Below are positions 17,017 through 25,091 of a stretch of DNA of 64,000 nucleotides, piece by piece. The stretch spans positions 248,001 through 312,000 of the forward strand of contig NZ_FOKL01000007.1 of NCBI RefSeq assembly GCF_900112025.1, read 5' to 3'. This DNA is from Janthinobacterium sp. 344. Its GTDB lineage: Bacteria > Pseudomonadota > Gammaproteobacteria > Burkholderiales > Burkholderiaceae_D. Positions within the stretch are counted from its first letter, which is position 1. Every line of letters starts with the position of its first letter. The notes below the pieces were generated by a model. It did not search any database and had not been told where the DNA came from. It worked only from the letters and a program-made list of their open reading frames with translations. The position numbers and the translations under genes are program-made.

Positions 17017-18279
17017 ATGAAAAAATCTCAACGACGCACCATCGTCACCTTGTCCGCCCTGGCCGCCGCACTGGCCGGCCTGGGCGTGGCCAGCCAGGTC
17101 ATCGGCGCCAGCACGCCGGCCCCGGCCCCGGCCGCCGCGTATTCGCCGCTGCCCGGCATGCCGCCGCTGGTCGACCCGAAAAACGTGTATGGCAGCATTG
17201 CCAGCGGTAATATGAGTCCCGTGGTCAAGGATCACCTGCGCCGCGTGTACGTGCCGAATCTGCGCTCGAACGACGTCTACGTGATCGACCAGGACAGCCT
17301 GAAAGTGGTCGACAAGTTCAAGGTCGGCAGCGGCCCGCAGCACGTGGTGCCGTCGTGGGACTTGCGCACCCTGTGGGTGGCGAACAATGCCGAGCGCACG
17401 GACAAGGGCAGCCTGACGCCGATCGACCCGTTGACGGGCAAGCCGGGCAAGGAAGTGCCCGTGGATGATCCCTACAATATGTATTACACGCCGGACGGCA
17501 AGTCGGCCATCGTCGTGGCCGAAGCGCGCCACCGCCTCGATTTCCGCGATCCGAAGACCATGGCCGTGCAGTATTCGATCGACACGCCCCAGTGCGGCGG
17601 CATCAACCATGCGGATTTCTCGAACGACGGCCGCTACGCCATGTTCACCTGCGAATTCGACGGCACCATCGCCAAGATCGACCTGGTGGGCCGCAAGGTC
17701 GATGGCTACCTGAAACTGCAGATGCCGGCCAAGCGCTTCGCCGAATCGGGCCCCGTGGGCGGCCCGGCGAATGAAATCTGCAGCGTCAAGAAGGGCATGC
17801 CGCAAGACATACGCATCTCGCCGGACGGCAAGAAATTCTTTATCGCCGACATGGACGCCGACGGCGTGCACGTCGTCGATGGCGCCACCCTGAAGGAAAT
17901 CGGCTTCATCCAGACGGGCGTGGGCGCGCATGGCCTGTACCCCAGCCGCGACGGCAAGAAATTGTACGTGGCCAACCGCGGCACGCACCGCATCCACGGC
18001 AAGCCGAAGGGCAAGGGCAGCGTCAGCGTGATCGATTTCGCCACGGAAAAAGTCGTGGCGAATTGGCCGATTCCCGGCGGCGGCAGCCCCGACATGGGCA
18101 ACGTTTCCGCCGACGGCAAGTACCTGTGGCTGTCGGGCCGTTTCGACGATGTGGTCTACCGCATCGACACGAATACGGGCGACGTGTCGAAGGTGAAAGT
18201 GGGGCAGGAGCCGCACGGCCTGACCGTGTGGCCGCAGCCGGGCCGCTATTCGCTGGGCCATACGGGCAACCTGCGTTAA
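17017..18279 (+). CDS. YncE-like beta-propeller exported protein
   Basis: A 420-residue secreted protein with a signal peptide (residues 1-31). The rest is made of repeated beta-propeller blades with the pattern D..K.VD....G..P......DG..L.VAN, for example VYVIDQDSLKVVDKFKVG, FIADMDADGVHVVDGATLK and VSVIDFATEKVVANWPI. This matches YncE/surface-antigen-like seven-bladed propellers, in the same superfamily as the cytochrome cd1 d1-heme domain. No heme-binding CxxCH motif is present. Two cysteines (PQCGG and FTCEF) could form a disulfide in the periplasm. The gene follows the creatininase-family gene by 57 nt. Function is unknown; ligand binding or a lactonase-like activity are both possible. Confidence 0.8.
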   Translation: MKKSQRRTIVTLSALAAALAGLGVASQVIGASTPAPAPAAAYSPLPGMPPLVDPKNVYGSIASGNMSPVVKDHLRRVYVPNLRSNDVYVIDQDSLKVVDKFKVGSGPQHVVPSWDLRTLWVANNAERTDKGSLTPIDPLTGKPGKEVPVDDPYNMYYTPDGKSAIVVAEARHRLDFRDPKTMAVQYSIDTPQCGGINHADFSNDGRYAMFTCEFDGTIAKIDLVGRKVDGYLKLQMPAKRFAESGPVGGPANEICSVKKGMPQDIRISPDGKKFFIADMDADGVHVVDGATLKEIGFIQTGVGAHGLYPSRDGKKLYVANRGTHRIHGKPKGKGSVSVIDFATEKVVANWPIPGGGSPDMGNVSADGKYLWLSGRFDDVVYRIDTNTGDVSKVKVGQEPHGLTVWPQPGRYSLGHTGNLR

Positions 18280-18285
18280 GCGGGA

Positions 18286-18311
18286 GGCGGGCGGCAAGCG
18301 CTGCGCCCGCC
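18286..18311 (+). terminator. Possible terminator after the beta-propeller gene
   Basis: GGCGGGCG (18286-18293) pairs with CGCCCGCC (18304-18311) around a 10-nt loop, 7 nt after the stop codon. There is no T-run, so termination would be weak or factor-assisted. Confidence 0.4.
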
Positions 18312-18396
18312 ATCCGCCTGAGCGCGTCTTGCTTGTCAGGAAGGTAACGTTGCGGCATACTGCGTTTCCTTTCTTTTACTTCCGTGGCAGGCCATC

Positions 18397-18768
18397 ATGA
18401 TTCTTGATCACATCGGTTTGAACGTCAGCGATACGCAGGCCAGCAAGGCCTTCTTTTCAGCCGCCCTGGCGCCCCTGGGCGTGTCGGTGGTGATGGAAGT
18501 GCAGGGCTGGGTGGGCCTGGGCAAGGAGGGCAAGCCTGACTTCTGGTTCGGGACGGGCGCCGCGCCGCACGCCGGCATGCATCTGGCCTTCACGGCAGGC
18601 AGCCGCGAGCAGGTGCGCGCGTTTTACGCGGCCGCGCTGGCCGCCGGCGGCACGGACAATGGCCCGCCAGGCATCCGCGCAATCTATCACCCGAATTATT
18701 ACGGCGCCTTCGTGCTGGGCCCGGACGGCCACAATGTCGAAGCCGTCTGCCACCTGCCCGAGGACTGA
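18397..18768 (+). CDS. VOC-family (glyoxalase/bleomycin-resistance) protein
   Basis: A 123-residue single-domain protein of the vicinal-oxygen-chelate fold. The paired beta-alpha-beta-beta-beta modules are visible: MILDHIGLNVSDTQASKAFF at the start and AGMHLAFTAGSREQVRAFY in the second half. The conserved metal-ligand positions appear present: His5, the His in MHLAF, and the Glu in HNVEAVCHLPE. The length fits a protein that dimerises to build its active sites. The substrate is not predictable. It may be co-transcribed with the DUF2628 gene 27 nt downstream. Confidence 0.85.
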   Translation: MILDHIGLNVSDTQASKAFFSAALAPLGVSVVMEVQGWVGLGKEGKPDFWFGTGAAPHAGMHLAFTAGSREQVRAFYAAALAAGGTDNGPPGIRAIYHPNYYGAFVLGPDGHNVEAVCHLPED

Positions 18769-18795
18769 CATTGTCCATTACCTGAAGAGCACTGC

Positions 18796-19134
18796 ATGAC
18801 GCACGGCACTACCCTGTTCGCGGACGACCTTGGCCGCTATGCCTATGTGAAGACGGGCTTTTCCTGGCCTGCGCTCGTGCTGGGCTCCCTCTGGGCCGTG
18901 GCCAAGCGCCGCTGGTGGCTGTTGCTGCTGATGCTGGCCATGGACCTGTGCCTGTGGTTTGGCAGCCAGCTGGCGACGGGAATGCAGATCGGCCCCATGA
19001 TGTTGCTGATGGCGGGCGCCGAGCTCAGCTATCTGCTGGCGCGGGGCTGGTATGGCAACCGCTGGCTGGAGGCGTCCTTGCGCAGCCATGGCTACAAGCC
19101 CGTCGTGCCGGCCATCGGCGCCGGACCTGCCTGA
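18796..19134 (+). CDS. DUF2628-like small membrane protein
   Basis: A 112-residue protein with an N-terminal cytoplasmic piece, then KTGFSWPALVLGSLWAVAKR, the DUF2628 hallmark (K-x-G-F-S-W-P-A-L followed by a membrane segment). A second strong hydrophobic segment (WWLLLLMLAMDLCLWFGSQL) and a third (IGPMMLLMAGAELSYLLARG) follow. Function is unknown. The 27-nt gap after the VOC gene suggests co-transcription. Confidence 0.75.
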   Translation: MTHGTTLFADDLGRYAYVKTGFSWPALVLGSLWAVAKRRWWLLLLMLAMDLCLWFGSQLATGMQIGPMMLLMAGAELSYLLARGWYGNRWLEASLRSHGYKPVVPAIGAGPA

Positions 19135-19214
19135 CACATATTTTCCCTCCAGATACTGACGCTCGCCAACGGTGAGCCGTCCAGCCAAAACTTTCTGCGC
19201 AGCCTAGCGCACCT

Positions 19215-19228
19215 TTGATCCAGATCAT
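19215..19228 (+). promoter_or_regulatory. FNR/Anr-like box upstream of the phasin gene
   Basis: TTGAT-CCAG-ATCAT matches the FNR/Anr consensus TTGAT-N4-ATCAA at nine of ten positions. It lies 157 nt before the phasin start in a 251-nt gap. Oxygen-limited control of polyhydroxyalkanoate genes is known in other bacteria; its role here is inference. Confidence 0.5.
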
Positions 19229-19385
19229 GCCTCGCCAGCTGTGCTCACGTAGCCTTGGGACTCGCGTTGCAAAGCATCTCTCCACCAAACGGATATGTTT
19301 TTTCGCGTCTCGTGGCACAGCCCGGTTAGCCGGTGGTGTCGCCAACTATTGATGTCCACCCACTGTTCTTTAATGAGGAAACTCC

Positions 19386-20021
19386 ATGTATCCATATTCC
19401 CGTAGTGTTACCCCTGCCGCCAAAAACCACCTGGAAGCCCAACTGGCTTTCTTCAACGGCCTGTCGAAGTCGCTGTTCCAGTCGGCGCAACAGTTTAACG
19501 ACCTGAACATGCAACTGGCGCAAGGCTTGCTGGAGGAAGGCTCGATCACCAGCCAGAATCTGCTGACGGTCGAGCGCGTGGAAGACGCGTTCCAGGTCGC
19601 CGCCGCCTCGGGCCAGCCGGCCGCCGAGCATCTGCGCAAATACCAGCAGCAGCTGTCGCGCCTGGCCGCCGATACCCAGGTCGAACTGGCGAACGTGGCG
19701 GAACAGCATGTGAATGAAACGAGCCGCACGGCCAAGGCACTGGCTGAAGAAGTGGCCCGTACGGCATCGGAAGAAACGGAGAAAAACGTGCGCAAGCAGC
19801 AGGAAGCCATGCAGCGTATCGCCGAACCATTCCAGTCGTATCATCAAAACGGCGCCAACCGTGACCAGCAGCGCGGTGCCCAAAGCCGTGACGGCCAAAG
19901 CCTGCAAAGCGCCAGCCACCAAGGCAGCCAGCAGTCCGGCAGCGAAAGCTCGGCCAGCGGCAGCGCAGCGCAAGCGAGCGGCTCGCAAAGCAAAAGCAGC
20001 AGCGCCAGCCGCAAAGAGTAA
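19386..20021 (+). CDS. phaP: Phasin-family protein (PHA granule-associated)
   Basis: A 211-residue protein expected to coat polyhydroxyalkanoate granules. The first 150 residues are amphipathic helix with the phasin pattern: HLEAQLAFFNGLSKSLFQSA, then QFNDLNMQLAQGLLEE and a long coiled coil ending QRIAEPFQSYHQNG. The tail of about 55 residues is low-complexity Ser/Gln/Gly/Ala with a basic end (SKSSSASRKE), unusual in length and probably disordered. A GAGGAAAC ribosome site precedes the ATG. No PHA synthase or depolymerase is in the window, so it lies apart from the main pha genes. A strong terminator follows. Confidence 0.88.
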   Translation: MYPYSRSVTPAAKNHLEAQLAFFNGLSKSLFQSAQQFNDLNMQLAQGLLEEGSITSQNLLTVERVEDAFQVAAASGQPAAEHLRKYQQQLSRLAADTQVELANVAEQHVNETSRTAKALAEEVARTASEETEKNVRKQQEAMQRIAEPFQSYHQNGANRDQQRGAQSRDGQSLQSASHQGSQQSGSESSASGSAAQASGSQSKSSSASRKE

Positions 20022-20182
20022 GCCTGCGGCTGCTGGCGCCTGAGCCGTCCCCGAGGGCCGAGCCTTGGGGTGCGGCTTGGTCCGCCAGGCAGCGCTGCAT
20101 CACGCAGTGTTGTTTCATCACGCCGTGTTTCAGGCAGTGCCTCGGCAAGCGGTTTGCCGCTTGCCGTTGCCAGCCTGGACAG

Positions 20183-20214
20183 AACGCCCGCCCCTCAGGG
20201 GGCGGGCGTTTTGT
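20183..20214 (+). terminator. Strong terminator between phasin and esterase genes
   Basis: AACGCCCGCCCC (20183-20194) pairs perfectly with GGGGCGGGCGTT (20199-20210) around TCAG and is followed by TTGTTG on the plus strand. The stop codon of the convergent esterase gene (20195-20197) lies in the loop. The region 20022-20182 has no gene. Confidence 0.85.
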
Positions 20215-21166
20215 TGTCCGGGTCCCGCATGGCGGCAGCGGGCGGCGCAGGCGTCGCGGCCGCAGCGGCCGCAGCGGTCTCGCGGGCGGGGCCGCTGTTG
20301 GCGTCGATGAAGGCACTGACGGCGTCGAGCGTGGGCGCCAGCATGCGCAAGGGGCCGGCCAGCGAGGCGACCAGGGTGGCATGGCTGACGGTGTCATAAT
20401 AAATTTCCGTCACGGGCCGCTGCTGTGCCCGCAAGGCGGTCGCCAGTCCGCCCGTATTGCGTTGCGGATTGACCAGCTTGTCCTTGCCTGGCGCCGGCGC
20501 GATCAGCAGGGCGGGCGGTGCCTCCGGCGTGACATGGTGGATGGGTTGCGACGACGTTGGCGTGTCGGGGTAGAAAAATACCGGGCGGGCCGTCGGGTTC
20601 TCGATGGGCAGGAAGTCATACGGCCCGGCCAAGCCTATCCAGCCGCGCAAGTCGTGCGGGCGCATGCCGTGCCGCGCCAGCAGGCTGGCGTCGAGCGCCA
20701 CCATGGCGGCATTGTAGGCGCCGGCACTGTGGCCCATGACGAACAAACGCGACGGGTCGCCGCCATGGCGGCGCGATTCCAGCGCGGCCCAGGCCACGGC
20801 GCGGGCCGCATCCTGCAAGATCTCCGGGTAGTGCACCTCGGGAGACAGCCGATAGTCGGCGATGACGGCCAGATAGCCGCGTGAAGCGAGCGCATGGCCG
20901 ACGAAGGCATAGTCGGCCCGCTCGCCCGAGGTCCAGTTGCCGCCATAAAAGAAGACCACCACCGGCGCGAGCCCCGTCTGGTGTTTCGGCGCATACACAT
21001 CGAGCTTTTGCCGGGGCAGGGGGCCGTACGCCAGGCCATGCGTGACTTGCGAGGCGCTGCCGGAGGACAGGGCGTTGATGGCGGTCAGGGGCGAGCAGGC
21101 GATCAGGCCGGCCGTCAGCGGAATGGTTGCTAGCAGGCTGAGCAAAGTGGTGCGCAGAATCGTCAT
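20195..21166 (-). CDS. Alpha/beta-hydrolase lipoprotein (esterase)
   Basis: A 323-residue hydrolase exported as a lipoprotein: the signal ends with LIAC, an acceptable lipobox, at residue 24. The hydrolase core shows the oxyanion motif FFYGGNW in place of HGGGW, the nucleophile elbow VMGHSAG, and late catalytic residues likely in PAPGKDK and VSHATLV. It resembles the BD-FAE/kynurenine-formamidase-like and carboxylesterase group. The C-terminus carries an Ala/Pro-rich tail (ETAAAAAAATPAPPAAAMRD) that looks like a disordered extension. Its substrate is unknown. It is convergent with the phasin gene. PHA oligomer hydrolysis is possible from the neighbour but not supported by sequence. Confidence 0.8.
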   Translation of the reverse strand: MTILRTTLLSLLATIPLTAGLIACSPLTAINALSSGSASQVTHGLAYGPLPRQKLDVYAPKHQTGLAPVVVFFYGGNWTSGERADYAFVGHALASRGYLAVIADYRLSPEVHYPEILQDAARAVAWAALESRRHGGDPSRLFVMGHSAGAYNAAMVALDASLLARHGMRPHDLRGWIGLAGPYDFLPIENPTARPVFFYPDTPTSSQPIHHVTPEAPPALLIAPAPGKDKLVNPQRNTGGLATALRAQQRPVTEIYYDTVSHATLVASLAGPLRMLAPTLDAVSAFIDANSGPARETAAAAAAATPAPPAAAMRDPDNKTPAP

Positions 21167-21259
21167 GCCAGCCCCTGATGGTGATGAGTGATGTGTGCAG
21201 TGTAGGCCCTGCGGGGCGGAATATGCACGCGGAAGTTGTATTGAAGCATAGGTAATTGC

Positions 21260-22177
21260 TTAAAGTGTTACATCTGGCGTATCGCGTCCATCCTGCAGCA
21301 GCCACTTGCGCGCCGTGGCGATGACGGCGTCCGACAGGGTGCGCGTGAGCGGCGTCTGAATGTCCCAGGCATGCCAGATCAGCGGGACGTCGAGCGCCTG
21401 GCCGGCCGCCACGTCGACCAGCCTGCCGGCGGCCAGCGCCGTTTCCGCCTGCAGCAGGGGCACCATGCCGTATGCATAGCCCGCTTCGATGAAGCGCACG
21501 AAGTCGCGTGCCGAACCGAGGACATGGTGCGGGTAGCGGCCCGCATAGCCGAGGCGGTGCTGCAGATAGCGTTCATGCAGCGCATCCTTGCTGCCAAAGG
21601 TGATGGCGGGCGCCTTGCTGACGGCCTCCACCGTAAATCCCTCGGGAAACCATTCTTGCGCAAACGCGGGCGAGGCCACGCACAGGTAGCGCATGCCGCC
21701 CAGCGGCGTGGCCGTGGTGCCGGCCACCAGGTCGGTGGCGCTGGTGACGCAGGCGAACACGCGCCCTTCGCGCAGCTGGCTCAGGGTGTGGTCCTGGTCG
21801 TCGAGCCGGATGTCGAGCAGGCAGGACGGCGGCGTCAGCAGCGGCCCCAGCGCTTCCGGGATCCAGGTGGCGGCGCTGTCGGCATTGACGGCAATGGCCA
21901 GTTCCGGCAATTGCGTGCTCGGTCCCGGCTGGGTGTCGAGCGCCGCTTCGAGCAGCTTGACCTGGCGGTAGTGGGCGATCAGCCGCTGTCCCGCCTCCGT
22001 GGGCGCGGGCGGATGGCTGCGGATGATCAATAAAGTGCCTTCCAGGTTTTCCAGGGTGCGGATGCGCTGCGACACGGCCGGCTGGCTGATCGCCAGCGCA
22101 TGCGCGGCCTTTTCAAAGCTGCCCAGGCCGATCACGGCGTCGAGGGCGGCCAATCCACGGTAATCGACGACGCGCAT
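21260..22177 (-). CDS. argP: LysR-family regulator ArgP (IciA)
   Basis: A 305-residue regulator that in other bacteria activates the arginine/lysine exporter gene in response to basic amino acids. The helix-turn-helix is at residues 8-60 (LAALDAVIGLGSFEKAAHAL, then ISQPAVSQRIRTLE). The effector domain has the ArgP-like stretch ERYLQHRLGYAGRYPHHVLGSARDFVRFIEAGYAYGMVP, cited here only in part as GYAYGMVP. It is divergent from an ArgO/LysE exporter gene, the arrangement expected for this pair, and this context supports the ArgP call. Length is normal. Confidence 0.9.
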   Translation of the reverse strand: MRVVDYRGLAALDAVIGLGSFEKAAHALAISQPAVSQRIRTLENLEGTLLIIRSHPPAPTEAGQRLIAHYRQVKLLEAALDTQPGPSTQLPELAIAVNADSAATWIPEALGPLLTPPSCLLDIRLDDQDHTLSQLREGRVFACVTSATDLVAGTTATPLGGMRYLCVASPAFAQEWFPEGFTVEAVSKAPAITFGSKDALHERYLQHRLGYAGRYPHHVLGSARDFVRFIEAGYAYGMVPLLQAETALAAGRLVDVAAGQALDVPLIWHAWDIQTPLTRTLSDAVIATARKWLLQDGRDTPDVTL

Positions 22178-22190
22178 AAGTTTCTCTTAT
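22176..22190. promoter_or_regulatory. Candidate ArgP operator overlapping the argP start codon
   Basis: ATAAG-TTTCT-CTTAT is a perfect 5-bp inverted repeat with a 5-nt spacer. It begins within the argP start codon and extends into the 204-nt divergent gap. It is a plausible autoregulatory site. The rest of the gap is AT-rich near argP, then C-rich (a run of seven C around 22263-22270). Confidence 0.45.
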
Positions 22191-22381
22191 ATATGTTTAG
22201 AATCATTCATTATACTTATATTTACTTTTTCTTTACACTATTGAAATAGGGTAACAACCCCACCCCCCCGCGCGGTCCTGCTGGTACCGCCACACCCTCC
22301 ACCTACCTTTGATGACTTTGCCGTTGCCGGCAGAGCGTGGGCGGCCGCGCGCGTGATGGAAAGCAATGGAAAGGAATCGAT

Positions 22382-22987
22382 ATGGACAGCGCAATTTTCT
22401 TGAAAGGCATGGGGCTCGGCGCGAGCCTGATCGTGGCCATCGGCACGCAGAACGCCTTCTTGCTCAAGCAGGGCTTGAAGCGGCACTACGTGCTCACCTG
22501 CATCCTGGTCTGCCTGGTGTGCGACGCCATCCTGATCACGGCCGGCGTGGCCGGCATGGGCACGTTCATTGCCGACAATCCCAATTTCCTGCTGTGGGCG
22601 AAGGCGGGCGGCGCCACGTTCCTGATCGCCTATGGCTTGCGCGCCGCCAAGTCGGCCTGGCGTCCTTCGGCCATGACGGTGTCGGCCGCCAAATCGCCGG
22701 AAGGCTACTGGGCCGTGATCGGCGCGGCGCTGGCGTTCAGCCTGCTCAATCCGCACGCCTTCCTCGACACGGTCATTTTGCTCGGCTCGATCGGCGGCCA
22801 GCATGAAGGCGTGGGCCGCTTCTACTTCGCCGGCGGCGCCATCATGGCGTCGGCCCTGTGGTTCTTCCTGCTGGGCTTTGGCGCCCGCTACCTGGCGCCC
22901 GTGTTCGCCAAGCCCATGGCCTGGCGCGTGCTCGACGGCATCATCGCCCTCGTCATGTGGGCCATCGCCGCCTCGCTGTTCCTGTAA
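22382..22987 (+). CDS. argO: LysE/ArgO-type basic amino acid exporter
   Basis: A 201-residue inner-membrane exporter of arginine and/or lysine. It has six hydrophobic segments. The family marker GLGASLIVAIGTQNAFLLKQ at residues 11-30 and the second-half motif FSLLNPHAFLDTVILLG are both clear. I chose the ATG at 22382, which has AAAGGAATC upstream and starts the first membrane helix; the open frame extends 15 codons upstream. It is divergent from argP. Whether lysine, arginine or both are exported cannot be read from sequence. Confidence 0.92.
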   Translation: MDSAIFLKGMGLGASLIVAIGTQNAFLLKQGLKRHYVLTCILVCLVCDAILITAGVAGMGTFIADNPNFLLWAKAGGATFLIAYGLRAAKSAWRPSAMTVSAAKSPEGYWAVIGAALAFSLLNPHAFLDTVILLGSIGGQHEGVGRFYFAGGAIMASALWFFLLGFGARYLAPVFAKPMAWRVLDGIIALVMWAIAASLFL

Positions 22988-22991
22988 GGCA

Positions 22992-24428
22992 CTAACGCGT
23001 CAGGAATGCCAGGACGCGGCTGGCCAGCGTGCCATATGGCGGCCGCAGCAGTGCCAGCGGGCTGTAGCGGGCCTGGTAAAACACGGGCCGCAGCTTGCTG
23101 AAGGTGTGGAAACCTTCGACACCGTGGTAGTGGCCCATGCCGGACTCGCCCACGCCGCCGAAGGGCAGGTCGTGCTGGCCCACGTGGAACAGGGCATCGT
23201 TGACGGACACGCCGCCCGACATGACCCGGTCGATCAGCAGTTGCACCGTACGGGCATCATTGCTGAACGGATAGATGGCCAGCGGACGCGGCCCTGCATT
23301 GATGCTGGCGATCACGCTGTCCAGGTCCGTATAAGCACGCAGGGGCAGGATGGGGCCGAAGATTTCGCGCGTCAGCAGCAGGCTGTCCGCAGGCGCATCG
23401 AGCACGATGTGCGGCGCGATCTTGCGCGCGGCGCGGTTGAACGCCGGTCCCGGCAGCAATGCAATGACGTGCGCGCCCCGTTCGCGCGCGTCGTCGAGCG
23501 CCAGCAGCAGGCGCTCAAAGGCGGCCTCGTCGATGATGGACGTGTAGTCGGGCGTGTCCAGGTGCGCATAGCGCGCCGGCATGATCTGGCGCGCATGCTC
23601 GACGAAGGCGGCGATGTGCGCCTCGGGCAGCCAGGCATGGTCGACGCTGGTGCAGATCTGGCCCGCGTTCAGGTATTTCACGTACAGGATGCGCTCGGCT
23701 GCCGTGCGCACGTCGAAGTCGGCGCAGACGATGGCGGGCGCCTTGCCGCCCAGCTCCAGCGTGACGGGGCACAGATTCTGTGCGGCCGCCGCCATGACGG
23801 CGCGGCCCGTCTGGCCGGAACCCGTAAACAGCAGGTGGTCGAACGGTAGTTGTGAAAACGCAATACCTACGCCGCCCGTCTCGTCAACAAACTGCAGCTT
23901 TTCCGGCGGGAAATAGGCGGGCATGGTCTCGATCAGCAGCCTGGCCAAGTGGCGCGAGTTTTCGCTCATCTTGACCATGGCGCGGTTGCCGGCGGCAAAG
24001 ATGTACGTCAATGGCACCAGGCTCAGGTTCACAGGAAAATTCCACGGCACGATGACCCCCACCACGCCCAGCGGCTGGGGAATCACGCGGTTGCGGGCGC
24101 CAGGAAAGTTGCGCCAGTCCACGTCGCGCCGCTGCGGCCGCATCCATTTTTTCAGGTGCTTCAGCACATGGTCGATGCCATCGATGGCGGGAAAGATCTC
24201 CGCCAGCAAGGTTTCGTGATGGGAACGGTTGCCGTAATCGGCACTGATGGCCTCGCACAGCGCCGCTTTCTGCTCGCGGATGTAGCGCTGCAAGGCCAGC
24301 AAGTCGCGCCTGCGCTCGGCCAGGCTTGGCACGGGGTGCGCCAGATAGGCGGCCCGCTGCTGGGCCAGGGTGGCGTCAAGCGCCGCGTGGGCCGGGCGGG
24401 CGTTCAAGTCGTGTGCGAAAGCGGGCAT
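22992..24428 (-). CDS. Coniferyl-type aldehyde dehydrogenase
   Basis: An NAD(P)-dependent aldehyde dehydrogenase of 478 residues that oxidises aldehydes to acids. Class-3/coniferyl-type features are clear: IPQPLGVVGVIVPWNFPVNL near residue 115, FTGSGQTGRAVM near 195, the catalytic glutamate in TLELGGKAP, and the catalytic cysteine in LNAGQICTSVDH. FGGVGESGMGHYHGVEGFHT follows near the C-terminus. I chose the ATG at 24428 by homology; the open frame upstream reads into the trxC promoter. It converges with argO. Similar proteins are annotated as coniferyl aldehyde dehydrogenase (CalB); the natural substrate here is uncertain, and medium-chain fatty aldehydes are an alternative. Confidence 0.85.
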   Translation of the reverse strand: MPAFAHDLNARPAHAALDATLAQQRAAYLAHPVPSLAERRRDLLALQRYIREQKAALCEAISADYGNRSHHETLLAEIFPAIDGIDHVLKHLKKWMRPQRRDVDWRNFPGARNRVIPQPLGVVGVIVPWNFPVNLSLVPLTYIFAAGNRAMVKMSENSRHLARLLIETMPAYFPPEKLQFVDETGGVGIAFSQLPFDHLLFTGSGQTGRAVMAAAAQNLCPVTLELGGKAPAIVCADFDVRTAAERILYVKYLNAGQICTSVDHAWLPEAHIAAFVEHARQIMPARYAHLDTPDYTSIIDEAAFERLLLALDDARERGAHVIALLPGPAFNRAARKIAPHIVLDAPADSLLLTREIFGPILPLRAYTDLDSVIASINAGPRPLAIYPFSNDARTVQLLIDRVMSGGVSVNDALFHVGQHDLPFGGVGESGMGHYHGVEGFHTFSKLRPVFYQARYSPLALLRPPYGTLASRVLAFLTR

Positions 24429-24568
24429 GCTTGTCCTTTGTCTGCGCGGCCATCCGCGTGCCGGGATCCGCCTACTATAGTTGACTATTTGCAAGCGTGC
24501 CAACGGCGTGGGACGATACGCCGTAAAATATTCTGCACTCACTTTTCGGCACGTTTCCCAGGACTACC

Positions 24569-25021
24569 ATGACTTCGACCACGCCCGACTCCCTGCACAT
24601 CGTGTGCCCCCATTGCGACGCCGTCAACCGCCTGCCGCCAGCGCGGCTGCGCGAACAGCCCACGTGCGGCAAGTGCCAGAAAGATTTATTTACGGGCCAG
24701 CCCGTGGACCTGGCCAGCGCCCGCTTCCTCAAGCATATCGAACGCAGCGACATTCCCGTGCTGGTGGACTTCTGGGCGCCGTGGTGCGGACCGTGCCGCA
24801 GCATGGCGCCATTCTATGCCCAGGCCGCCAAGACCCTGGAGCCCGCGTTTCGCGTGGTGAAAGTGAATACGGAAGCATCGCCAGACCTGGGCGCCCGTTT
24901 CAATATCCGCAGCATTCCCACCCTGGCCCTGTTTCGACACGGCGTGGAAGTGGCGCGCCAGCCGGGCGCGACCGATGCGAACGGCATCATCGCCTGGGCG
25001 CGGGACAAGGCCCGCCTCTGA
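24569..25021 (+). CDS. trxC: Thioredoxin 2
   Basis: A 150-residue cytoplasmic thioredoxin with the TrxC-specific N-terminal zinc finger (Cys13, Cys16, Cys33, Cys36) and a thioredoxin domain with the active site WCGPC (residues 72-76). The cis-proline follows in RSIPTLALF. It reduces protein disulfides; TrxC is part of the oxidative-stress response in other proteobacteria. It is divergent from the aldehyde dehydrogenase gene across 140 nt. A weak 7-bp hairpin GAAAACC/GGTTTTTC at 25031-25050 follows the stop and may terminate it before the marR promoter. Confidence 0.95.
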   Translation: MTSTTPDSLHIVCPHCDAVNRLPPARLREQPTCGKCQKDLFTGQPVDLASARFLKHIERSDIPVLVDFWAPWCGPCRSMAPFYAQAAKTLEPAFRVVKVNTEASPDLGARFNIRSIPTLALFRHGVEVARQPGATDANGIIAWARDKARL

Positions 25022-25052
25022 GTGCGTATGGAAAACCCTTGAGGTTTTTCAT

Positions 25053-25091
25053 TTGACATGTCATATGGCGCCATATTATATTGCGCCATAT
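25053..25091 (+). promoter_or_regulatory. marR promoter with tandem ATATGGCGCCATAT operators
   Basis: A perfect -35 TTGACA (25053-25058) is followed by a -10-like TATATT (25077-25082). The perfect palindrome ATATGGCGCCATAT (25063-25076) fills the spacer. A second copy with one mismatch, ATATTGCGCCATAT (25078-25091), covers the -10 and the first two bases of the start codon. The two copies are 15 bp apart. A 10-bp palindrome TGACATGTCA overlaps the -35. This implies tight autorepression by the MarR protein. Confidence 0.75.

Noticed and set aside
15958..18297. A 779-codon open frame on the minus strand
   Set aside because: It is antisense to the creatininase-family and beta-propeller genes, rich in His/Arg/Gly, and lacks any recognisable domain.
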